From contig NZ_LUTV01000003.1 of NCBI RefSeq assembly GCF_001646945.1, forward strand, positions 142,582 to 206,581: DNA of 64,000 nt. Reading direction: 5' to 3'. Source of the stretch: Endozoicomonas ascidiicola (GTDB taxonomy: Bacteria > Pseudomonadota > Gammaproteobacteria > Pseudomonadales > Endozoicomonadaceae). Position 1 is the stretch's first letter. Every line of letters begins with the position of its first letter. Made by a program: the position numbers and the translations under genes. The notes beneath the pieces were generated by a model. It had not been told where the DNA came from. It saw nothing but the letters and a program-made list of their open reading frames with translations, and made no database searches. Below, piece by piece: positions 35,330 to 44,620 of the stretch.

Positions 35330-36115
35330 ATGAATTCTGCTTTATGGGTCAGCCAGACTGGCCTCACTGCGCAAGATCGCCAGATGACGGCGATCTCAAA
35401 CAACCTGGCCAACATTAATACGGTTGGTTTTAAGCGTGACCGTGTCGTCTTTGAGGATCTGTTTTATCAGGTTCAGCGTCAGCCGGGTGCTAACAACACA
35501 CAGGATTCTGAATACCCTACCGGCATTCAGCTGGGCACCGGTGTTCAGGTGGCGGGCACTCAGAAAGTGTTCACACAGGGCGGTTTTCAAACCACAACGG
35601 CGCCTCTGGATATTGCCATCGTAGGCGAAGGTTTTTTTCAGGTGCAAATGCCCGACGGTACTCAGGCATTCACTCGTAACGGTCAGTTTCAGTTGAGTGC
35701 GGAAGGTGAAATTGTCACCAGCAGCGGTCAGCTATTGGAGCCGGGCATCGAAGTGCCGCCAGAAGCCACCAGTATCGCCATCGGTAAAGACGGCACTGTC
35801 ACAGCAACCATTCCGGGCAATGCCGGGCCAGAAGAAATTGGCCAGATCACATTGGTGAACTTTGTTAATCCAGCCGGTTTGACGGCTTTGGGTCACAACC
35901 TGTTCGCAGAAAGTGGCGCCAGTGGTCAGCCTGCAGAATCTGTGCCCGGAGAAGACGGCGCTGGTTCCATACAGCAATTCACCCTGGAATCTTCCAACGT
36001 CAATATGGTGGAAGAAATGGTCAGCATGATCACTGCCCAGCGTGGCTATGAGATGAACGCCAAAGTGATAGCGGCAGCGGATCAGATGCTGCAATTTGCT
36101 AACCAGACGCTGTAG
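35330..36115 (+). CDS. flgG: Lateral flagellar distal rod protein FlgG
   Basis: This 261-residue distal rod protein has SNNLANINTVGFKRDRVVFEDL (in pieces), DIAIVGEGFFQVQMPDGTQAFTRNG (in pieces) and the end ESSNVNMVEEMVSMITAQRGYEMNAK. The full usual length is present. Confidence 0.94.
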   Translation: MNSALWVSQTGLTAQDRQMTAISNNLANINTVGFKRDRVVFEDLFYQVQRQPGANNTQDSEYPTGIQLGTGVQVAGTQKVFTQGGFQTTTAPLDIAIVGEGFFQVQMPDGTQAFTRNGQFQLSAEGEIVTSSGQLLEPGIEVPPEATSIAIGKDGTVTATIPGNAGPEEIGQITLVNFVNPAGLTALGHNLFAESGASGQPAESVPGEDGAGSIQQFTLESSNVNMVEEMVSMITAQRGYEMNAKVIAAADQMLQFANQTL

Positions 36116-36128
36116 TGAGGTGTATCCA

Positions 36129-36812
36129 ATGATCAGGATGTTAATGATTGTCATGGTGATACTGCTCACGGGTTGCAGCTCTCTGCCACCCAAGCCAACG
36201 CCCGGAGAAACCGATTGGCAGCCACCCAAGTTGCCGCCGGAGCAGGCAGTGCAATACAACCATGGCAGTTTATACCAGGCCGGTTATGCCACCTCGCTGT
36301 TTGAGGATCGCATGGCGTATCGGGTTGGCGACATCCTGACCATTCGACTGGATGAAGAAACCCGTTCCAGCAAAAGTGCGGGTACGGACATGAGCAAAAA
36401 CAGCAGTGCAGCGATCTCTGATCCAACCCTGTTTGGCCGCACTGTGGGTTCCATTTTTGGCAGTGGTTATTCCATGAATAATTCATTGGAAGGTAGTCGT
36501 TCATTTGCCGGTAGTGGTTCCAGTGCTCAGCAGAACATGCTATCTGGCAGTATTACCGTGACGGTTCTGGAAGTGCGACCCAATGGTTCGCTGGCGGTGA
36601 GTGGCGAAAAATGGATTCGGTTAAATCAGGGCGATGAATACATTCGTATCTCCGGCATTTTGCGTCCGGAAGATATCAGCCCTGAGAACATTGTCTCTTC
36701 CCAGCGTATGGCCAATGCCCGAATTACCTATTCCGGAACAGGATTCCTGGCGGATGCCAACGAACCGGGCTGGTTAACGAAATTCTTGAACAGTTCCTGG
36801 TTCCCGCTCTGA
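36129..36812 (+). CDS. flgH: Lateral flagellar L-ring lipoprotein FlgH
   Basis: This 227-residue outer-membrane lipoprotein forms the L ring. The lipobox LLTGC puts the lipidated cysteine at residue 16. MAYRVGDILTIRLDEETRSSKSA and LNQGDEYIRISGILRPEDIS are conserved (quoted in part). ATG 36129 follows GAGGTG; the open frame upstream is flgG in another frame. Confidence 0.92.
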   Translation: MIRMLMIVMVILLTGCSSLPPKPTPGETDWQPPKLPPEQAVQYNHGSLYQAGYATSLFEDRMAYRVGDILTIRLDEETRSSKSAGTDMSKNSSAAISDPTLFGRTVGSIFGSGYSMNNSLEGSRSFAGSGSSAQQNMLSGSITVTVLEVRPNGSLAVSGEKWIRLNQGDEYIRISGILRPEDISPENIVSSQRMANARITYSGTGFLADANEPGWLTKFLNSSWFPL

Positions 36813-36813
36813 G

Positions 36814-37947
36814 ATGGTTATGAATCGATTTTCTTATGTATTGAGTCTCTGTCTCGGTAGTTTGTTTTTGGTGACAGGTGTTGCTCAGGGCAATGAACGC
36901 ACTTCACGATTGATGGATCTGGTGGATATTCAAGGTGTCCGCAGTAACCAGTTAGTTGGCTATGGTCTTGTCGTGGGTTTGGATGGCAGTGGTGATAAAA
37001 CCCGCCAGACTAAATTTACCACCCAGTCTTTAACCAATATGTTGAGGCAGTTGGGTGTTCAGCTTCCGGAAGGTATTGACCCTAACCTGAAGAATGTTGC
37101 CGCGGTTTCAGTCACCGCCAGCCTTCCATCCTTTTCTCGCCCCGGCCAGAAAATTGATATCACAGTGTCGTCCATTGGTGATGCGGGCAGTTTAAAAGGC
37201 GGCACCTTGTTGATGACGCCCCTGAAAGGTGTGGATGGCAATATCTACGCTCTGGCTCAAGGCAGTGTGGTGGTTTCTGGCATCAGCGTAGATGGCAACA
37301 GTGGCAGTAGTCTGACCGTTAACGTACCTACAGTTGGTCGTATACCCGACGGCGCCATTGTTGAACGGGAAGTGCCCGGTAGCTTTGCGGATGGTGGAAA
37401 TATTGTGATGACCCTTCGTAATCCGGGGTTTTCCACTGCGCGCAATATTGCCGCAGCCATTGATAAACGCTTTGGCGAAGGAACGGCTCAAGCATTGGAT
37501 AACGCATCAATCACCGTTCAGGCTCCGCAAGACCCGGATCAGCGTGTGGCGTATATGGCGATGATGGAAAGCATGCCCATTGTCGTAGAAAAACCACCGG
37601 CTCGTGTGGTGATCAATAGTCGCACCGGCACCGTGGTCATGAACGAATATGTGGGCGTGCTGCCGGCAGCGGTCAGTCACGGCAATCTGGTGGTGAATAT
37701 TCGGGAATCGTCCAATGTCAGTCAGCCGGAAGGAATTCTTAATCAAGGCCAGACTGCCATAACGCCAAATACGGACATCACCATGGAAGAAGGCGGAAGT
37801 CATTTGTTTGTACTTCCGGAAAGTACTTCTCTGCAGTCTGTCGTAGATTCCCTTAATCGAGTGGGTGCAACACCGTCTGATTTGATGGCTGTTTTGCAGG
37901 CTTTGAAATCCGCTGGCGCCTTAAAGGCTGAGCTGATCGTAATTTAA
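36814..37947 (+). CDS. flgI: Lateral flagellar P-ring protein FlgI
   Basis: This 377-residue periplasmic ring protein has a signal sequence (VLSLCLGSLFLVTGVAQG), then RLMDLVDIQGVRSNQLVGYGLV and GLDGSGDKT, and QPEGILNQGQTAITPNTDI near the end. The start is ATG 36814; ATG 36820 is an alternative. Confidence 0.93.
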   Translation: MVMNRFSYVLSLCLGSLFLVTGVAQGNERTSRLMDLVDIQGVRSNQLVGYGLVVGLDGSGDKTRQTKFTTQSLTNMLRQLGVQLPEGIDPNLKNVAAVSVTASLPSFSRPGQKIDITVSSIGDAGSLKGGTLLMTPLKGVDGNIYALAQGSVVVSGISVDGNSGSSLTVNVPTVGRIPDGAIVEREVPGSFADGGNIVMTLRNPGFSTARNIAAAIDKRFGEGTAQALDNASITVQAPQDPDQRVAYMAMMESMPIVVEKPPARVVINSRTGTVVMNEYVGVLPAAVSHGNLVVNIRESSNVSQPEGILNQGQTAITPNTDITMEEGGSHLFVLPESTSLQSVVDSLNRVGATPSDLMAVLQALKSAGALKAELIVI

Positions 37948-37960
37948 GTAGACGTAACAA

Positions 37961-38278
37961 ATGAAGATTGATTCACCAGACCCACGGTTAATGGCGCCAG
38001 ACATGCGAACCGGCATTTCAGCGTCAACGGTAAAGCCCAATAACGGCAAGCTGGAACAGGCGGCAACCGACTTTGAAGCCATGTTCTTCCGGCAAATGCT
38101 GAAAAGCATGCGGCAGGCCAATGATGTGCTGGCGGAAGACAATCCGTTTAATAGTAAAGAACAGTCGTTTATGCGCGACTGGCACGATTCTGAGCTGGCT
38201 ATTTCCATGGCAGAAAGCGGTGGTATTGGCTTAGCTGATCAACTGATTCAACAAGTGGAAGCCCTGCAGGGCAAGTAA
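37961..38278 (+). CDS. flgJ: Short FlgJ: rod-binding domain only
   Basis: This 105-residue protein corresponds to the N-terminal rod-capping domain of FlgJ (LEQAATDFEAMFFRQMLKSMR, SEQSFMRDWHDSELA-type text). The C-terminal muramidase domain found in many polar FlgJ proteins is absent, and no remnant follows. A separate hydrolase must open the peptidoglycan. I recall short FlgJ proteins in other lateral systems. Confidence 0.85.
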   Translation: MKIDSPDPRLMAPDMRTGISASTVKPNNGKLEQAATDFEAMFFRQMLKSMRQANDVLAEDNPFNSKEQSFMRDWHDSELAISMAESGGIGLADQLIQQVEALQGK

Positions 38279-38294
38279 CGAATTATTAACTGAA

Positions 38295-38310
38295 AGTGGC
38301 GAAGGCCACT
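38295..38310 (+). promoter_or_regulatory. Small perfect hairpin before the first hemerythrin
   Basis: AGTGGC and GCCACT enclose a GAAG tetraloop 18 bp before the hemerythrin start. It may mark an RNA processing site between flgJ and the inserted gene. Confidence 0.3.
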
Positions 38311-38327
38311 GAAACCAAGAAGCGCAC

Positions 38328-38819
38328 ATGAACAACTCGTTATATATCGTCTGGTCTGATGATCTGAACCTGGGCATCAACATTATTGATGAACAGCACC
38401 GTGGCCTGGTGAGTCTGATCAACTCATTTTATTACCACATTCAAATGGGCGCCTCTATGGTGACCATGCAGTCCACGCTCAAAACCATTGAAGACTACGC
38501 AAAGATCCACTTTGCTACAGAAGAAGCGGTTATGGCGGGTCTTGGTTTTGAAGGATTAGACGCGCATCGGATTAGCCATGACAACCTTCTGCTGAAAACT
38601 CAGCAACTGCTGTCGTCGGTTAAAACCGATCAGGATGTTTATGGCGTGATGCCTTTTCTGAGGCGCTGGTGGATGGATCACATTGTGAAAGAAGATCGGG
38701 AGTTTGTAGACCTGATCGGTAACATGTCATCTGATGTGTTTGTTGAAAACTATAAACAACAAATGCAAGTAATGGCTCAGGCTGAGATTCAGGCTAATGA
38801 ACAATCAGCATTGCATTGA
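38328..38819 (+). CDS. Bacteriohemerythrin (first of two)
   Basis: This 163-residue protein forms a four-helix oxygen-binding bundle. All seven di-iron ligands are seen: H24 (DEQH), H61 and E65 (HFATEE), H80 and H84 (HRISH), H118 and D123 (WWMDHIVKED). A 25-residue helical tail follows. It stores or senses oxygen, or delivers it. It lies 49 bp after flgJ, in the same direction, inside a flagellar operon. Confidence 0.9.
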   Translation: MNNSLYIVWSDDLNLGINIIDEQHRGLVSLINSFYYHIQMGASMVTMQSTLKTIEDYAKIHFATEEAVMAGLGFEGLDAHRISHDNLLLKTQQLLSSVKTDQDVYGVMPFLRRWWMDHIVKEDREFVDLIGNMSSDVFVENYKQQMQVMAQAEIQANEQSALH

Positions 38820-39128
38820 TGCGTGATTGGTGTCATCCGGTTGAGTATTTATAAGTGGTTAGCCGGGTTAAATCCTGTTTTTTGACTAAGTAACAGTCGC
38901 ACTCCGACCATGGTCATTCATGGCTTGAACAACGTTTGACGTTAGATACCGGAGTTGGGAGTGGTATGCACGGGCAGTAAAAGTATGGATCTGTGCAGGG
39001 GTGGGGTGAATTGCCGCCATTCCTGCTCTGCCCTTAAGAGGAACTACGAGTTGTTTGCTTTTCGAGCATCTTGTTAGCATTTATTTTGGCAGAACCAATG
39101 ATCGATACTTTTTATTTGAGAGAAACTG
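38820..39128. other. Spacer between the hemerythrin genes
   Basis: 309 bp without a credible gene. No sigma54 or sigma28 promoter was found. It is long for an intra-operon gap, so the second hemerythrin may have its own promoter. Confidence 0.4.
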
Positions 39129-39560
39129 ATGGTGCTTCGTTACACAGAAGATCAACCCAAATACGCTGATAAACCGTTATATATCGTCTGGACAGATAAA
39201 CTGTGCATTGGTGTAAATATTATTGATGAGCAGCACCGCGGGCTTGTCTGTATTATCAACACGTTTTATCACGATTATGAAATCGGCGCCTCAATCAGTA
39301 CCCTGCGAGCAACCCTGAAGATGCTTGAAGAATACGCGGCCATTCACTTTGAAACAGAAGAGCGTATTTTAGAAAGCATCAACTATCCGAACCTGGAAGA
39401 ACATAAGATAAAACATGCGGAGCTGTTATTGAAAACGCAGCAAATGCAGAATGAAGTACAAGTAGAGACGGACAGCTGGAAAATCATTCCCTTTCTTAAG
39501 CGCTGGTGGATCGAACATATTTTCGAAGAAGACCGGCAATTCGAACACGTATTTAAATAG
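39129..39560 (+). CDS. Bacteriohemerythrin (second of two)
   Basis: This 143-residue paralogue has ligands H36, H73, E77, H92, H96, H130 and D135 all in place. It shares LYIVW, NIIDEQHRGLV and the WW(M/I)xH end with the first copy, which points to tandem duplication. It has 12 extra N-terminal residues and no C-terminal tail. It is followed by flgK. Confidence 0.9.
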   Translation: MVLRYTEDQPKYADKPLYIVWTDKLCIGVNIIDEQHRGLVCIINTFYHDYEIGASISTLRATLKMLEEYAAIHFETEERILESINYPNLEEHKIKHAELLLKTQQMQNEVQVETDSWKIIPFLKRWWIEHIFEEDRQFEHVFK

Positions 39561-39669
39561 CCTTAATCGATTTAATAAATTCGATTTTCTGTCGACTTCT
39601 GAGAATCCAATATTTTTGCAGCCGCGACACGTCCGGTGATGTCATCAAAGAACACAGAGCTACTCGCCC

Positions 39670-41286
39670 ATGAGCATGATCAACACCGGGATGTCCGGCA
39701 TGTTTGCCGCCCAGACTGCACTGAATGTTGCCAGTAGCAATATTTCAGCGTCAACGATTCCGGGCTATACACGACAACAGGTTAACTTAGCCACGAATAT
39801 GCACGGTGGTGTGTACGTCAGTGATGTACGTCGTATGACTGACAGTTTTCTGACCGATCAGGTGCGCGACACCAGCACCGCCTATGGCTACAGCACCGCC
39901 TATTACAGTCACGCCAATCAGCTGGAAACACTTGTCACCAGTGATGGCAGCAGCCTCTCTCCAGCATTGACTGGCATGTTCGGTGCGTTGAACAGCGCCA
40001 CCAGTGATCCGGCATCCGATGCGGCTCGTCAAACGGTGTTGGCTCAGGCCAGTGATCTTGCTTCACGGTTTAACACCTTGCATGGCAGTTTGCAGAAGCA
40101 GTCTGACCTGGCGAATGATCAGTTGGGCGTCATGGTGGATGACGTAAACAGCCTGTTGTCGGATATTGCTGAAATCAACGATTCCATCATGGCTTCCCAA
40201 ACCGGCAGCGGTGTTCCGAATGGTTTGCTGGATCAGCGTGATCAAGCGATGCAGAAACTCTCTGAACTGATGGACGTCACTGTTGATGCTCGTCCAGATG
40301 GCACTGTGGATATCTTCCTGCCACAGGGTGATCCGCTGGTCATGCGCGGCAAAGCGAATCAAGTGAGTTTGAATCCCGGTGATCCAGACAGCGACAGAAT
40401 GACATTGTCGCTCGTTACCGACACCGCAGAAAAACCACTGAAAACCATTGGCGGCAGTATTCAGGGCGTGCTGGATTTTCAATCCGATGTGATTGATCCG
40501 GCCATGCGTGAACTGGGCCGTATGGCGGTGGTTATTTCTGATGCAATGAACACACAGCTGGGTGCTGGTGTTGATCTGAATAATAAGCCTGGTTCAGACC
40601 TGTTTAGCAATATCAATAGTATTGAAGCCATGCGTGAGCGGGTTGAGGCTTCCAGAGAAAACACCGGTAGTGGCGTGCTGGAAGTTGAAATTAGCGACAG
40701 TAGCAAACTATCAGCTGATGATTACTCCTTGGAAATCACAGCGGATGGTCAGTACATCCTCACGAGTGCTGGAAAAGTAGTATCGAAAGGTGACCAAAGA
40801 CTTTTAACTACAGATAAAGGTGTAACCGTTGATGGTATCACCATCAAAGTTGGAGAGGGCGAACTAAAACCAGGCGACAGCTTTGGCATCGAACCCACTG
40901 CAGGCTTCAGCGGCTCCATGGATATGGTGATGGAGAGCCCGGACGACCTCGCGTTCTCCGGCGCTTACGACACACCGGGAGACAACAGCAACCTGCTGGA
41001 ACTGGCCAAGCTGGAAAAAGCCCACCTTATCGAAGGCAATAAAACCTTAGGCGACAGTTGGAACCTATTGGTGACCGACGTAGGCAACACCACCGCCCAA
41101 GCCGAAGGCAGCTACAACGCCACCAAAGTACTCCATGAAGAAGCGTCCAGCGCACTCTCCAGTGTGGCCGGAGTCAACATGGATGAAGAGGCGGGCAACC
41201 TGCTCATTTACCAGCAGGCTTATCAAGCCAACGCCAAAGTCATCGCCACAGCACAGCAGTTGCTGGATACCGTACTTAATCTTTAA
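39670..41286 (+). CDS. flgK: Lateral hook-filament junction protein FlgK
   Basis: This 538-residue junction protein has SMINTGMSGMFAAQTALNVAS (in part), ISASTIPGYTRQQVNL and the end NLLIYQQAYQANAKVIATAQQLLDTVL. The segment at about 40660-40880 has different, more AT-rich codon use and is probably a recombined surface domain. It is one of the two clients expected for FlgN. Confidence 0.92.
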   Translation: MSMINTGMSGMFAAQTALNVASSNISASTIPGYTRQQVNLATNMHGGVYVSDVRRMTDSFLTDQVRDTSTAYGYSTAYYSHANQLETLVTSDGSSLSPALTGMFGALNSATSDPASDAARQTVLAQASDLASRFNTLHGSLQKQSDLANDQLGVMVDDVNSLLSDIAEINDSIMASQTGSGVPNGLLDQRDQAMQKLSELMDVTVDARPDGTVDIFLPQGDPLVMRGKANQVSLNPGDPDSDRMTLSLVTDTAEKPLKTIGGSIQGVLDFQSDVIDPAMRELGRMAVVISDAMNTQLGAGVDLNNKPGSDLFSNINSIEAMRERVEASRENTGSGVLEVEISDSSKLSADDYSLEITADGQYILTSAGKVVSKGDQRLLTTDKGVTVDGITIKVGEGELKPGDSFGIEPTAGFSGSMDMVMESPDDLAFSGAYDTPGDNSNLLELAKLEKAHLIEGNKTLGDSWNLLVTDVGNTTAQAEGSYNATKVLHEEASSALSSVAGVNMDEEAGNLLIYQQAYQANAKVIATAQQLLDTVLNL

Positions 41287-41294
41287 AGAATTTA

Positions 41295-41376
41295 GGCGTT
41301 ATCCGTTGACCGTTATCCGTAAAAGCGTAGTCAGATTGCTTTTACGGATAACGGCAAACGGTCAACGGAAAACGCC
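41295..41376. repeat. Family C palindrome (7-bp unit CCGTTNN)
   Basis: The left arm GGCGTTATCCGTTGACCGTT... and the right arm ...GTCAACGGAAAACGCC pair over about 30 bp around a short loop that starts and ends with AAAAGC/GCTTTT. The right arm contains one more 7-bp unit than the left. It lies between flgK and flgL. Confidence 0.75.
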
Positions 41377-41391
41377 CACAGGAGTAAAATA

Positions 41392-42324
41392 ATGCGTATC
41401 AGCACGCTGCAAATGCACACCACCATGAACAGCTCCATGCAGCAGGCATCGGGGAAGATCAACGAATCCCTACTGAAAATGCTCAGCGGTAAAGAGATTC
41501 TCAAGCCATCGGATGATCCGTTGGCCGCGTTGCAGATCATGGGCATGAGCGACGATCTTACGGTACTTGAGCAGTATCAGAAAAACATCACCTCGGCACA
41601 ATCCTCCCTCACCGCAGAAGAAACGGTGCTGAACGATGTGGATAGCACGCTCAATCGTCTCCGTGATTTGACCCTGTCTGCCGGTAACGATGCGCTGTCC
41701 CAGGAAGATATGAATGCCATCGCCGGTGAGGTAGATCACCTTATTGGTCAGCTGTCGGATATGGCCAACACTAAATCCGCTAATGGTGAATACCTGTTTG
41801 CTGGCATGAAAAGCGACACCATGCCAGTGATTAAAAAAGAATTCACCGATCCTGATACGGGCATTGTTACGGAGGAATGGGTATACGAAGGCGGTGACGA
41901 GAGCCGGGAAATCCCCATCAGTGATAATCGCACCATCACTCAGGGCGATACCGCAGATGATATTTTCTTCTCAGCGGATGGCGGCAGCATTTTTGCCGAT
42001 CTGGATGAACTCTCCACAGCACTGAAAGCTGGTGATCGCACTGCGCTGAAAGATGTGTTGGATGGCAGCATAGAAAGCATCGACAAAACTCTGGCCGATG
42101 TTGGCTCAACGCTTACATCCGTTGGTGCAAGAATCAACACACTGGATATGACCACCACGGCCAACGAAGAATCCATCGCCATGACTACGGCGCTGAAAGG
42201 CTCTCTGGAAGATTTGGATTATGCCGAGGCGATTACTCAGCTGACTCTGGAACAAACTGCATTGCAGGCCAGCCAGAAGAGTTATGGCAAGGTAAGTCAG
42301 TTGTCGTTGTTTAATTATATTTAA
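41392..42324 (+). CDS. flgL: Lateral hook-filament junction protein FlgL
   Basis: This 310-residue flagellin-like junction protein has MRISTLQMHTTMNSSMQQ, SGKEILKPSDDPLAALQIM (in part) and the end TLEQTALQASQKSYGKVSQLSLFNYI in pieces. It ends the flg unit. A family C repeat precedes it and another follows it. Confidence 0.92.
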   Translation: MRISTLQMHTTMNSSMQQASGKINESLLKMLSGKEILKPSDDPLAALQIMGMSDDLTVLEQYQKNITSAQSSLTAEETVLNDVDSTLNRLRDLTLSAGNDALSQEDMNAIAGEVDHLIGQLSDMANTKSANGEYLFAGMKSDTMPVIKKEFTDPDTGIVTEEWVYEGGDESREIPISDNRTITQGDTADDIFFSADGGSIFADLDELSTALKAGDRTALKDVLDGSIESIDKTLADVGSTLTSVGARINTLDMTTTANEESIAMTTALKGSLEDLDYAEAITQLTLEQTALQASQKSYGKVSQLSLFNYI

Positions 42325-42328
42325 GAGA

Positions 42329-42423
42329 CCGTTATCCGTGATCCGTGATCCGTAAAAGCGCGGGTGGCTACAGCTTTTTCGGACAACGGAAAACGGAAAC
42401 GGAAAACGGGCAACGGAAAACGT
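42329..42423. repeat. Family C palindrome
   Basis: CCGTTATCCGTGATCCGTGATCC on the left is answered by repeated GGAAAACGG units on the right. The inner text AAAGCGCGGGTGGCTACAGC recurs in modified form in the copy at 57773. It ends with AACGTTAATTGAA, as does that copy. Confidence 0.7.
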
Positions 42424-42467
42424 TAATTGAAGTCTTAGGATCAACGCCCGAGGTTTTAATAAATCCC

Positions 42468-42884
42468 TCAAAACTCCGCATACAAAACCACCGGTATGTG
42501 CTTTCGATAATGCGCAAAGTCTTTGTCTGTCGTTAGCACCGGCATTTGGTGTTTTATCGCCATCGTGGCAATCAGAAAGTCAGTGTGGGAACCCTGAACA
42601 CCCTTGCTTCGGCAAATATTGGCCTGTGTCGCTGCATCGATATAGTCTGATTGACTGATCGGTAGCAGGTCAAAGGCGCTCAGCTTTTCCTGCAATCGGG
42701 TGAACTGCTCGTGGTGTTTAATGCCCGTTAATACTTCTTGCAGAATGGGGCCGATCATGACGGCTCTGTGCTGACGAATCAGCTTTTGCAGCATGATGGT
42801 CTCTTCCGCCAGTTCGTCGGGTTGATTGGCTGAACTGCGACGACGCAGTGCGGCAGACCAGACACAGGTATCCACAAGCACCAT
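42468..42884 (-). CDS. vapC: VapC-type PIN-domain toxin
   Basis: This 138-residue PIN ribonuclease has the acidic signature VDTCVWSAALR at the N-terminus, a central EET, HTDFLIATMAI and the C-terminal LTTDKDFAHY. VapC toxins cut tRNA or rRNA. The ATG overlaps the last base of the antitoxin gene, the usual coupling of vapBC. Confidence 0.88.
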   Translation of the reverse strand: MVLVDTCVWSAALRRRSSANQPDELAEETIMLQKLIRQHRAVMIGPILQEVLTGIKHHEQFTRLQEKLSAFDLLPISQSDYIDAATQANICRSKGVQGSHTDFLIATMAIKHQMPVLTTDKDFAHYRKHIPVVLYAEF

Positions 42885-43081
42885 TATTGTCGGCGACCCG
42901 CTTTGGTATCCGTTGTCGGGTCATAGTCGATGGTGCCGAAGTCATCCAGCAGCGCCAGCTGTTTACGGTGTCGAATATATTCCGCAAGTGCTTCATTGAC
43001 GGCGGCTTTTTTGGTTTTGTAGCCACCCAGCGCTTGAACCTGGGCAATCAGATTGTCATCTATGGCAAGGTTTGAAGGCAT
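42884..43081 (-). CDS. vapB: VapB-type antitoxin
   Basis: This 65-residue antitoxin has a ribbon-helix-helix-like N-terminus (NLAIDDNLIAQVQALGGYKTKKAAVNEALAEYI in pieces), the VapB2-type DNA-binding end, followed by the toxin-binding tail. It would repress its own operon and neutralise VapC. Confidence 0.82.
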   Translation of the reverse strand: MPSNLAIDDNLIAQVQALGGYKTKKAAVNEALAEYIRHRKQLALLDDFGTIDYDPTTDTKAGRRQ

Positions 43082-43160
43082 TTTCAGTCATTCCTACACA
43101 TTGCTTTACACAAAGCCAGTCTAGTCTGCTTAATGAGCGCTCGCCAAGCCTTTCAGTATT

Positions 43161-44533
43161 TTCCAATCCCAAAATGAGCCTGAAAAGAGTATAAACCCAT
43201 GATTTCAGGCCTTTCGCTTAAAGATGCCTTGAAACAGTGATTCTCTGGCAGACTGCAGTTGCTGGGCAGCCTCGTTATCACTCATTGATTCAGCCTTTGA
43301 CTCCAATGCATGCGGCGGAGTTCCTTTCTTCAAATATTGCGTCCAGTCAGGCAAAGATTTCAGTTTTTCATAAGGTGTCATCATGTTTTCGTAAAGGTAA
43401 CGTTTTCTCTCTTTGCCTTTTTCATCTGTTATCGTCTCCGGGAAAAAGCAAGGCCGGTGAAAATTGATGTAAGGTGTCAGGTAATTTTTGTTAAACGCAT
43501 TCACTTCTGCAGCATGATGTTGCGGTATATGAGCATAGCCCAACATTTTTCTGATGATGGCTCCGTTTTTTGATTCAACAAGTGCATTGTCGTTTGTTTT
43601 TCGTGATCTGGATTTTGTGAATTTTATGTAGAGGCTATCCAATAAACTTGCCACCGGATAGTTGATGTACTCAGAGCCGTTATCGGAGTGAAAACCCTGT
43701 ATTTTAAAGGGAAAAGTCGCCAAAAGCTCTTCGAGTACCGGTATTAGAAAGTGCTCGTTGATCCGCTCAACGGTGCAGATCACTTGAAACTGAGTAACTT
43801 CATCCACCGCATTAATATGGTAAAGCCCTTTGACCTTATCCTTATCACCCTGATGTACTGTATCAATTCTGATATAACCGGGTTGACCATTGGGTCGCGG
43901 TTTGCGTCGAGTACCAATAGCACGATTTACAGGTCGGGTGACGTTTTTATGCAGGCGAACTGTCTGATAAGTCTTTGACTGCCGCAGGTTGTAGAGGTGC
44001 GAAACAGAGATGCCAGCCAGTCGCTTATAGCGACCATCTCCACGTTGATATGCTCGCTCACAGATCTTCTTTATTGCAGGCCCATTCAGGCCATTATGAA
44101 GTCGGTCAGTCTCGGCAAGAAGGCGAATGTCAGCCTTGGAATACTTTGTCTCAAACCCCTTCGTTGTCCGTTGTTTGCGCTTGAGAAGCCCCAGATTCAG
44201 GTATTCTTTAATTAGCCGGGTTATTTGCGCCCTGGAATAGCCTGAAGCGACGATCAGATAGCGTTTGATCAACCCTTTCTCAGGCTTGCTCAGAGTGCGG
44301 TATCGAAAGTGATTGAGAGTGTCTGCAATCCATTGATAACACTCGTCTTTTGACTTCCAACCAGGCTGTATCTGCGGTGTAGCCTGAAGCAGCTCCTCCA
44401 CCTGCTGGAGCGATTTGATGAGCCGTGTGTCCATTATGATTTTCATCCAGTAATTTTGGACGAAAGATCAGAAATCACAGGCTCATTTCATTTTGGAAAC
44501 AAGGGCTCCGTTCAGGCTCATTTCATATTGGAA
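43161..44533 (-). mobile_element. Complete insertion sequence with rve-type transposase
   Basis: The ends are related inverted repeats: TTCCAATCCCAAAATGAGCCT at 43161-43181 and, at 44514-44533, AGGCTCATTTCATATTGGAA. A second copy of the right-end motif, AGGCTCATTTCATTTTGGAA, lies inside at 44479-44498, so two transposase binding sites 35 bp apart are likely at that end. No clear target duplication was seen. Length is about 1.37 kb, with one gene inside. Confidence 0.75.
43205..44446 (-). CDS. IS transposase with integrase (rve) core
   Basis: This 413-residue transposase has an N-terminal helix-turn-helix region (SGYSRAQITRLIKEYLNLGLL in part) and a DDE integrase core: RIDTVHQGD, FHSDNGSEYINY and NALVESKNGAIIR supply the acidic residues. 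It resembles IS481/ISNCY-type elements, but I cannot fix the family. It appears intact. Confidence 0.85.
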   Translation of the reverse strand: MKIIMDTRLIKSLQQVEELLQATPQIQPGWKSKDECYQWIADTLNHFRYRTLSKPEKGLIKRYLIVASGYSRAQITRLIKEYLNLGLLKRKQRTTKGFETKYSKADIRLLAETDRLHNGLNGPAIKKICERAYQRGDGRYKRLAGISVSHLYNLRQSKTYQTVRLHKNVTRPVNRAIGTRRKPRPNGQPGYIRIDTVHQGDKDKVKGLYHINAVDEVTQFQVICTVERINEHFLIPVLEELLATFPFKIQGFHSDNGSEYINYPVASLLDSLYIKFTKSRSRKTNDNALVESKNGAIIRKMLGYAHIPQHHAAEVNAFNKNYLTPYINFHRPCFFPETITDEKGKERKRYLYENMMTPYEKLKSLPDWTQYLKKGTPPHALESKAESMSDNEAAQQLQSARESLFQGIFKRKA

Positions 44534-44583
44534 GAGACTCTTTCTTTGTTTATACAGTTTCCGTGTACTAACATATGTGTGCA

Positions 44584-44611
44584 CAATTAATTCAGGCGCA
44601 ATTAATTCAGG
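44584..44611 (+). promoter_or_regulatory. Direct-repeat operator before the second TA module
   Basis: CAATTAATTCAGG occurs at 44584-44596 and again at 44599-44611, directly before the antitoxin ribosome site. This is a likely autoregulatory binding site for the antitoxin complex. Confidence 0.45.
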
Positions 44612-44620
44612 GGAAAAGAC

